From Deltaproteobacteria bacterium (GTDB lineage Bacteria > Desulfobacterota > Binatia > UBA9968), in the NCBI GenBank assembly GCA_016183075.1, contig JACPFH010000263.1:1-5216 (forward strand): a stretch of DNA of 5,216 bases, in the 5' to 3' direction. The notes under the pieces were generated by a model. It did not search any database. It was given only the letters and a program-made list of their open reading frames with translations, and was not told the origin of the DNA. The first letter of the stretch is position 1. The number at the start of each line of letters is the position of its first letter. The translations under genes and the position numbers were made by a program. Below are positions 1 through 5,216 of the stretch, piece by piece.

Positions 1-1
1 T

Positions 2-289
2 CTTCCCTCTATGGTGATCTATTCCCTGACCTACGGAGGACTCGCGTCACTGCAAGAATCCATACGGGCCGACTACTTCGGGACTCGCCATTTCGCCAGC
101 ATCCAGGGATTCAGCCGCCTGATTACCACTTGCGGCAGCTTCCTCGGTCCTCTCGTGGCGGGATATCTATATGACTCGACGCGCAGCTACACCTTAGCCT
201 TCACTATATTCACCGCAGTGAGCCTGGCGGCCACTTTTTGCATGCTGCTGGCGCGACCTCCCGTGGCGCCCAACGGCTCGCCGCGTTGA
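2..289 (+). CDS. MFS transporter, C-terminal fragment (5' end outside window)
   Basis: The frame is open from base 2, through an internal ATG at 11, to TGA at 287-289. It carries the last membrane segments of a major facilitator superfamily permease. The stretch RADYFGTRHFASIQG is the cytoplasmic-loop signature seen in the second half of MFS proteins (family form RADYFGRRHFG), followed by a glycine-rich helix (SFLGPLVAGYLYD) and a last hydrophobic helix around YTLAFTIFTAVSLAATF. The short polar tail after it (RPPVAPNGSPR) is normal for an MFS C-terminus. Substrate cannot be told; oxalate/formate-antiporter-like MFS proteins share this loop form. The ATG at 11 is internal, not the true start. 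The gene converges on the DUF411 gene, with three bases between the two stop codons and no clear terminator with a T-tract. Confidence 0.85.
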   Translation, partial: LPSMVIYSLTYGGLASLQESIRADYFGTRHFASIQGFSRLITTCGSFLGPLVAGYLYDSTRSYTLAFTIFTAVSLAATFCMLLARPPVAPNGSPR

Positions 290-292
290 CGC

Positions 293-698
293 TCATCTTC
301 GCGCGTACACCCATTTTCGACCCGCTCGGTCGAAGGCGAAGACCTGGTACGGCTCAGGAGCGCCTCCTTCCATTCCCGGAGAGCCAATGGGCATTCCAGG
401 GACTGCAAGGCCGATGACGGCGGGCCTTTCCTTAAGCAAGCGAAAAATGAGATCCGCGGGTACGTGACCCTCAATCACGTAACCATCCACAATCCCCGTG
501 TGGCACGACTGCAGCGATCTTGGCACTTTATATTTGTCCTTTACAGCCACGAGTTGCTCATTGGTAACGTCTTTTTTATTCACCTCAAACCCGTTTGCTT
601 GCAGGTGACCCACCCACCCGGAGCAGCACCCTCAGGTCGGACTCTGGTACACGATCAAGAGTTATCAGCAGTGTTTTTCGCGATCCCTTAAATCTCAT
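293..698 (-). pseudogene. DUF411 family metal-site protein; broken 5' end, or candidate selenoprotein
   Basis: The body reads uninterrupted from 631 to the stop at 293-295 and shows the DUF411 (PF04214) landmarks: GCCSGW after the motif start, SLQSCHTGIV, GYVIEGHVPADLI, and GLAVPGMPIGSPGMEG near the C-terminus. The family is predicted to bind metal, is usually exported, and often sits near copper or heavy-metal resistance genes; its role is not settled. Reading upstream in the same frame gives VYQSPT, then TGA at 634-632, then GCC. The family motif is SPTCGCC, so the TGA replaces the first Cys. Still further up the frame is closed by TAA at 664-662. A well-placed Shine-Dalgarno and ATG at 698-696 begin MRFKGSRKTLLI, a plausible signal-peptide start, but in a frame offset by one. 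Two defects therefore separate the apparent start from the body. The longest standard ORF begins at a GTG at 613 inside the domain and cannot be the natural start. Either a decayed gene or, less likely, a Sec-containing protein with a separate frameshift. Confidence 0.8.
596..625 (-). other. SECIS-like hairpin downstream of the in-frame TGA
   Basis: On the minus-strand transcript TGCT (625-622) pairs with AGCA (599-596). After a small internal bulge, CGGGTG (620-615) pairs with CACCTG (607-602), with one G-U pair. The apical loop is GGTGGGT (614-608). The loop starts 18 bases after the TGA at 634-632 and has G in its first two positions. These are the general features of bacterial SECIS elements: spacing of about 16-37 bases from UGA, a short loop with an early G, and an upper stem of at least 4 bp. 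GC-rich coding sequence can form such a hairpin by chance, so this is a candidate only. Confidence 0.35.
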
Positions 699-704
699 AG
701 TCTT

Positions 705-710
705 TCCTCC
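705..710 (-). promoter_or_regulatory. Shine-Dalgarno of the DUF411 gene
   Basis: GGAGGA lies on the minus strand seven bases before the ATG at 698-696. It is the strongest ribosome-binding site in this part of the window and marks the original start of the DUF411 gene, even though the frame it opens (36 codons) does not lead into the DUF411 body. Confidence 0.6.
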
Positions 711-890
711 AATGACGTGCTCCGACCCTTTTCGCTATCGGCTCTTGATAGCATATTGCCTCTGAAGCGGACTAGCAATCCAATGCCCCGATCGCCTCCA
801 GGCACTGCCCAATTCTTTTTCCAGATCTGGCCGACGTTCGGATGGAGTTCCAGCGGGCTTGTTTAGATCGTCTGCGGTGTAAACTTCAGG

Positions 891-1127
891 CTACGTTAAT
901 CGATCGGACGCGGAAATAGGAAGGAGAGCATCACGGGTATGACCGGCAATTTTGGCCACGTCTTCAAGCACTACAAGCAGTTCCTGAGTCATCGCTTCCT
1001 TGGTCTTCAACCGCATTTCCGATCTGATGGTTTCGAGCTCGTGAAGGAGGGCATCTAAGGAAGCTTGGAGCTTATCGAGTCGGGAAAGAGTTTCCGCGTT
1101 GATGTCCATGTGGGGACAACCAAGCAA
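891..1127 (-). CDS. Small hypothetical protein with predicted coiled coil
   Basis: A 72- to 78-residue frame ends at TAA (893-891). The longer form starts at a TTG (1127); an ATG at 1109-1107 gives MDINAETLSRL, a more natural start, and is my preference, although neither has a clear Shine-Dalgarno. The sequence is strongly amphipathic. Leucines and other aliphatics recur every three to four residues from about residue 9 to 38 (LSRLDKLQASLDALLHEL and onward), suggesting a coiled coil or helical hairpin, followed by a second helix with AMTQELLVVLEDVAKIAG. There is no signal peptide, membrane segment or catalytic motif. It stands alone, downstream of dnaE2 on the same strand with about 175 bases between. 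I do not recognise the family; the heptad pattern is why I think it is a real protein rather than a chance frame. Confidence 0.5.
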   Translation of the reverse strand: MLGCPHMDINAETLSRLDKLQASLDALLHELETIRSEMRLKTKEAMTQELLVVLEDVAKIAGHTRDALLPISASDRLT

Positions 1128-1152
1128 ATTTCATACCAAAGTAGTCCACTAG

Positions 1153-1180
1153 ATTATGACGGAAAGGGTTTGTTTTTTAA
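1153..1180 (-). promoter_or_regulatory. Possible sigma-70 promoter for the coiled-coil gene
   Basis: On the minus strand TTAAAA (1180-1175) and CATAAT (1158-1153) are separated by 16 bases, matching the -35 consensus at 4/6 and the -10 at 5/6. Transcription would start near 1146 and leave a leader of about 37 bases before the ATG at 1109. The surrounding spacer (about 1128-1300) is clearly more AT-rich than the flanking genes. Weak on its own. Confidence 0.25.
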
Positions 1181-1302
1181 GAATATTTCATGCAAAAGCT
1201 TGTGGTCTCCGTGACAAACATAGGCATATCTGCGCGTATACTATTACAATTTGTTACACTGCGACCGTTTTTTGTCTGGATCACAGTCGTTGTGAGCGAT
1301 TT

Positions 1303-4300
1303 TTAGTGGAAATCGCGGCTGGGCGCCGTAATCACGCGCGCGTCGATTTGCGGCCGCCAAAGTTTCTCGGCCACGATGTGGACCACGCCCTGCTCGACCT
1401 GAAGGGTGCCGGTCACGCCTAAAAATTTCGCTGTCCTGGCCAGGACGGCATATTCTTCGAACACCCGCTCCCAAAGAACAACGTTCACAAAGCCCGTCTC
1501 GTCCTCCAGCGTCATAAAGACAACCCCTCCCGCCGTGCCCGGTCGCTGGCGGCAGATGATGACACCGGCATAACGCACTTGTGCGCCGTTCTGCATAGAG
1601 GAAACGGTACAAGCGTCCGGAAGGCCTTGGGCCCTGAGCTCCGAGCGCAACGGCTCGAGCGGATGGCGCCTCGGACTATGAGAGGCGGAGCGATAATCCC
1701 ACCCGACCTCCTCGAAGGAATTGAGGGGTGGGAACGTTGGCCCGGCCCCGCGGACTTGAAGCGGAAGAGGCTCGTTTCGCATGCGGACAAGGTGGCGCAC
1801 CTCCCACAGGGCCATGCGCCGCTCCAGGCCGAAGCCGTCAAAGGCGCCCGCCTCGGCCAGCACGCCGAGCACACCCTCGTCCAGCCCCGTGCGACGGGCA
1901 AAGTCCGAAAGCGATCTGAAAGGCAAAGCGGAACGCGCAGCCTCGATCTGTTTCCAATCGCCCTCGGCGAGCCCTTTGACGTACCTTAGGCCCATTCGGA
2001 CGGCATAGCCGCCTGCGCTCTCCGAGCACATCTCCAGAATGCAATCCCAGGCGCTGTTGTGCACGTCCACCGGCCGCACGACGACACCGTGCCGCTTGGC
2101 ATCCTGCACGACTGTGGCCGGAGTATAGAAACCCATCGGTTGGGCATTGAGCAAAGCGCAGGTGAACTCTGCCGGATAGTGGCACTTGAGCCACGCCGTG
2201 GCGTAGGCGATCAGGGCGAAGCTCGCCGCATGGCTTTCCGGAAAGCCGTATTCTCCGAAGCCCTTGATCTGCTGGAAGACTCTTTCGGCAAACTCCGGGG
2301 CGATCCCCTTCTGTCGCATGCGCGAAATGAGCCGTTCGCGGTGACGTTCCATGCGGCCCGTGCGATGCCAGGCCGCCATGTCGCGCCTGAGTTGGTCGGC
2401 CTCGCCCGGCGTATAGTCGGCGGCGACGACGGCCAGGCGCATCACCTGCTCCTGAAAGAGCGGCACGCCCAGCGTTTTTTCCAGGACCGGGATCAGGCTC
2501 GGATGCGGATACTCGACCGGCTCCTTGCCGCTTCGGCGGCGAAGATAGGGATGGACCATGCCGCCCGTACTCGGCCCGGGCCGTACGATGCTGACTTCGA
2601 TAACGAGATCATAGAAGCTTTGCGGCCGAAGCCTGGGGAGCATCGCCATTTGCGCCCTACTCTCGATCTGAAAAACGCCCACTGTGTCGGCCCGGCAAAT
2701 CATTTCGAAGGTCTCGGGGTCCGCGGGCGGAATCGTAGACACGGCAAGCTCGATGCCGCGGCGCTCTTTAAGCAGGCGCAAGCAACAGTCGAGTTGCGTG
2801 AGGCTGCCCAGACCGAGGAGGTCTACTTTAAAGAGCCCGAGATCTTCCAGGTCCTCTTTGTCCCACTGGATAACCGTGCGGCCGGGCATCGCCGCATTTT
2901 CGATCGGGACGATATCATGCACGGACTCGCGGCCCAAAAGGAATCCGCCAGGATGGATCGAGAGATGGCGGGGAAAATCGATGATCTCACTTGCGAGCCT
3001 GAGAAGATGCCCGTGCATCGGCGCCGCAGGATCCAACCCCAGTGGTTTGAGCGTCTCGGGATGTATGTCCTCGTAGGAGGAAAGAAATTTGGCCAGGCGA
3101 TCCAGGGAAGTCTCCGCAAGTCCCAAGGCCTTGCCGACGTCGCGCACGGCGGAGCGGGACCGGTAGCGGATCACATTGGCCGCCATCGCGGCGCGATCGC
3201 GCCCGTACTTCTCATAGACATGTTGAATAACCTCTTCGCGCCGATCATGCTGGATGTCGAGATCGATATCGGGCGGCTCGGCCCGCTCTTTGGAAATGAA
3301 GCGCTCGAAGAGAAGCCCCATCCTCACCGGATCGATGGCCGTGATGCCGAGGCAGTAACAGACGGCGGAGTTGGCCGCAGAGCCGCGCCCCTGGCAGAGG
3401 ATGCCGCGCGCGCGGCAGAACTCCACGATCTCCCACATGGTGAGAAAGTAGCCCGGGTAGTCCAACGCCTCGATGGACCGCAAGCTCTTTTTCGATCTGG
3501 CTGGCGACCTCGGGCGGCACTTTTCCGCCGTAGCGCCGCCGCGCCCCTTCAAAAGTCAGGTGGCGGAGCCACTGTGCCGTTCTCGTTCCGTCAGGCAAGC
3601 GCTCCAAGGGATAGCGGTAGCGGATTTCAGCGAGAGAGAAAGCGCACCGCTCGGCTATCTCTTGGGTTCGGGCGAAAGCTACCGGGTCATCGGAAAAGAG
3701 CTTGGCAAAAGCGAAGGGAGACTTTAGAGCATGCTCGGCGTTGGGTTTCAGCTTGCGCCCTGCGGCCGATACCGGGACGCCGTGTCGAATCGCCGTCACC
3801 ACATCCTGCAGCGCCCGGCGAGCCGGCGTATGGTAAAGCACCTCGGTCGCCGCGACGAGACGAAGGCCATACTTTTTCGCTCTCTGGCGGAGCCGCGCTT
3901 CCTGCAAGACCTCTTCCTCCCGCCGGTGTCGTGCGAGCATGGCATAAAGCCTGTCGCCAAAGGCGTCGCGCAGCGTGCCCGCCACCGCACCAGGCTCGGC
4001 TTCGCCAACAATCAGGCTCCGGTCACCGCCCCAAAGCGCGAAAAGCCCTGCCGCATGCCGGCAGACCTCATCCCACCTGACCGCGCTCTCCCCTTTCGGC
4101 GAACGGAGGCGCCCCGCAGTCACAAGCCGGCAAAGGTTCGCGTAGCCGCTGCGATCTTGTGCGATAAGAACGATCACCGACCCATCCTCCACGGTGACTT
4201 GGGACCCCACGATCAGATGGAGACCGATTTCCCGAGCCTTGACGTGCGCGCGCACGATCCCGTACACCCCATCCCGGTCGGTCAGAGCCAGCGCGGAAAG

Positions 4301-4396
4301 GCCGAGCCGATGCGCTTCTTCTACAAGCTCATCCGGATGGCTCGCTCCCTCCAAAAAAGAAAAATTGCTCTTGCACCAGAGCGGAACGTAGGACAT
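1303..4396 (-). pseudogene. dnaE2: Error-prone DNA polymerase III alpha subunit DnaE2 (ImuC), split by a +1 frameshift
   Basis: Two overlapping frames make one DnaE2 of about 1030 residues, against roughly 1050-1090 usual for the family. The first frame holds the PHP domain from MSYVPLWCKSNFSFLEGASHP (ATG 4396-4394) to ...EKELAV at 3476. Skipping one base (3475) lets the second frame continue as IEALDYPGYFL to TAA at 1305-1303, where the protein ends in the typical SRDFH. In the joined protein the nucleotide-binding GRGSAANS falls near residues 336-343. The metal-binding aspartates of PDIDLD fall near 378 and 380, and the third catalytic Asp, in FKVDLLGL, near 525. The GFGEYGFPESHAASFALIAYATAWLK block, a helix-hairpin-helix region (LRYVKGLAEGDW) and a C-terminal OB fold follow. 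DnaE2 carries out translesion synthesis with ImuB in SOS mutagenesis. No imuA or imuB is next to it. A TTG at 4456 could extend the N-terminus, but family alignment favours MSYVPLW. The call is certain; whether the frameshift is real or a sequence error is not. Confidence 0.93.
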
Positions 4397-4433
4397 GGAA
4401 AAAATGGGATTCGCTATCTGCGCGCCCTCAACT

Positions 4434-4640
4434 TCAATCTCCCGAAGCTCCCTCAAAGTAGATTTCTACGGGTCTCGCGTTTTCAAAGACAACGACGTAG
4501 ATGCCTTGCCACCGCTCGTATAAGGGCGGGGTGTCTGCCGGCTCTACGCGTTCAGACCACTTTGTGATCATCTCGCGAGTCGGTTGTTCCGTGCCGAAGA
4601 ACTCAAGGAGTTGTAACGCTTTATCTATCTCCCCGACCGG
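4434..4640 (-). pseudogene. Short unrecognised protein upstream of dnaE2, start missing
   Basis: A frame open from 4640 (after TGA at 4643-4641) to TGA at 4436-4434 encodes about 68 residues with natural protein composition: an N-terminal helix (DKALQLLEFFGTEQPTREM), an acidic/proline linker (SERVEPADTPPLYERWQG), then a beta-like stretch (IYVVVFENARPVEIYFEG). I do not recognise the family. The only ATG (4571-4569) would cut off the first helix and has a poor ribosome-binding site. Removing one G from the GGGG run at about 4631-4634 would join it to a TTG at 4645-4643 and give a start MTGREIDKALQLL; that is inference. The stop lies 37 bases before the dnaE2 ATG and the start region is close behind the GYD stop (4667), so it could have been the middle gene of a three-gene transcript. 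Confidence 0.4.
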
Positions 4641-4666
4641 TCAAATTGCCAGTCGCGAAAATAACG

Positions 4667-4970
4667 TTAGGCTCCAGGGGGCCGGTAGCTCACGGACTTT
4701 TTCGCTGCCTCGTCGATTTGCTCCGGGGTTAACAGAACCGTGGTCGACACTCGAGCCCCGCCCGTAGCATTGATTGCCAAGCTCGCCGCAGCGACGCTGA
4801 CGGTGTCCGGAACGTCGATGATCGCAAAAGCGTCTGGCTCCCCAAACGCGTAGTAAAAGCACTCGACCGTACCGCCGAGACCCTCGATCATCTTTTGCAC
4901 CGCCGCACGACGGGCGGAACCACCGTCTTTCATCAGCCCTTTCGTGCCATCTCATCATGTACTTAGCCAT
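4667..4970 (-). pseudogene. GYD-domain protein, frameshifted by a small internal deletion near the N-terminus
   Basis: The frame from 4951 to TAA at 4669-4667 reads DGTKGLMKDGGSARRAAVQKM, then GLGGTVECFYYAFGEPDAFAIIDVPD, and ends TTVLLTPEQIDEAAKKSVSYRPPGA. This is nearly all of a GYD-domain protein (PF08734), a small ferredoxin-like-fold family of about 100 residues whose function is unknown. The natural start is the ATG at 4970-4968, with GGAGGG just before it, giving MAKYMM, the usual family opening (MxKYLIQxSYT). That frame runs out of register after six codons: the expected five or six residues before EGTKGL are missing and the next codons are TGA TGA in the body's frame. A net loss of about 14-17 bases explains both. 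The ATG at 4933 gives an 88-residue product without the first beta strand and is unlikely to be the real start. Same strand as dnaE2 and upstream of it. Confidence 0.85.
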
Positions 4971-4974
4971 TGAA

Positions 4975-4980
4975 CCCTCC
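4975..4980 (-). promoter_or_regulatory. Shine-Dalgarno of the GYD-domain gene
   Basis: GGAGGG ends four bases before the ATG at 4970-4968 on the minus strand. It fixes the original start of the GYD gene at MAKYMM, ahead of the frame break, rather than at the ATG 37 bases further in. Confidence 0.6.
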
Positions 4981-5063
4981 CTTTTTTAACTGCTTCCATG
5001 GAATCAGCTTACCCACGCCAACAAGTGAACTGCCGGTCACGCTGAGAATTCACACCCTCTAAC

Positions 5064-5161
5064 GAGCCCGTAGAAAAAGTCTCTTCCTGAAAATTTGACC
5101 CTTGAAAACAAATGGCTTTTTGACGCGGAAATTCAAAATTCCGGGGTTTTCCTACAGGCTC
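5064..5161. mobile_element. 98-bp MITE-like element with terminal inverted repeats
   Basis: The left end GAGCCCGTAGAAAAA (5064-5078) and the reverse complement of the right end (5147-5161), GAGCCTGTAGGAAAA, match at 13 of 15 positions. Both ends are flanked directly by AAC (5061-5063 and 5162-5164), which fits a 3-bp target duplication. The interior is AT-rich, has no coding capacity and contains a further weak inverted similarity (AAATTTGA / TCAAAATT). This layout fits a miniature inverted-repeat element or the joined ends of a deleted insertion sequence. I cannot assign an IS family, and a 3-bp repeat can occur by chance. An alternative is a transcribed hairpin repeat of the REP type. Confidence 0.5.
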
Positions 5162-5216
5162 AACGTCGTAGTGAACGGCGGGCCGCCACAGACCAGAAGT
5201 GTGGCACGACGCTTCC

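Noticed and set aside
316..334. Perfect 7-bp stem, 5-base loop (TTCGACC / GGTCGAA) near the convergent gene ends
   Set aside because: It lies inside the DUF411 coding sequence and lacks a T-tract on either strand, so I do not call a terminator.
699..890. Open minus-strand frame of about 55 codons whose TGA overlaps the DUF411 ATG
   Set aside because: No good start codon, no heptad or family pattern and poor protein-like composition; the overlap looks accidental. I see no gene in this spacer.
1281..1300. TCACA/TGTGA hairpin just after the dnaE2 stop
   Set aside because: A 5-bp stem without a following T-tract on the minus strand is too weak for an intrinsic terminator.
2059..4080. Very long plus-strand reading frame (673 codons) opposite dnaE2
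   Set aside because: It is the antisense shadow of a GC-rich coding gene; its translation is rich in Arg, His and Pro with no family motif, while the minus strand has a complete DnaE2.
3731..4567. 278-codon plus-strand frame opposite the PHP domain
   Set aside because: Also a shadow: it lies over the DnaE2 N-terminus and has no recognisable domain or ribosome-binding site.
4580..4605. GTTC ... GAAC pair resembling a LexA-type box near dnaE2
   Set aside because: The half-sites are nine bases apart, which fits neither GAAC-N4-GTTC nor GTTC-N7-GTTC, and they lie inside the short coding frame.
5152..5216. Minus-strand frame ending LLVCGGPPFTTTLSL with its stop inside the right inverted repeat
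   Set aside because: Only about 20 codons are visible at the window edge and other frames are also open, so it cannot be told from chance; worth extending if the flanking sequence is available.

Overview
The window reads as a chromosomal fragment from a fairly GC-rich bacterium. The genes it holds (a DUF411 metal-site protein, a GYD-domain protein and the SOS-type DNA polymerase DnaE2) are common together in soil and sediment lineages such as NC10/Rokubacteria, Nitrospirae, Acidobacteria and Proteobacteria. I cannot place it more closely from sequence alone. All recognisable genes except the first lie on the minus strand.

Layout from left to right: the 3' end of an MFS transporter on the plus strand (2-289); convergent with it, only three bases away, a DUF411 gene (293-698, minus); a spacer of about 190 bases with no convincing gene; a small coiled-coil hypothetical protein (891-1127, minus); an AT-richer spacer holding a possible promoter; error-prone polymerase gene dnaE2 (1303-4396, minus); a short conserved-looking reading frame directly upstream of it (4434-4640, minus); a GYD-domain gene (4667-4970, minus); and at the right edge a 98-bp element with 13/15 matching terminal inverted repeats flanked by a 3-bp direct repeat.

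The striking feature is that most minus-strand genes are interrupted near their 5' ends. The DUF411 gene has its Shine-Dalgarno/ATG in a different frame from its body, plus a TGA exactly where the first Cys of the CGCC motif should be. dnaE2 has an extra base at about 3475, between the PHP and polymerase domains. The short frame upstream of dnaE2 has no usable 5' start. The GYD gene has lost about 14-17 bases after codon 6. This may be decay of a once functional block or sequence error. The DUF411 TGA has a third reading, as a selenocysteine codon: a SECIS-like hairpin with a G-rich loop lies at the right distance downstream. That is the most interesting point in the window and the most testable.

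Functionally, DnaE2 (ImuC) normally acts with ImuA and ImuB in damage-induced mutagenesis. Neither is present here. DUF411 and GYD proteins are small accessory proteins with no obvious pathway link to DnaE2.
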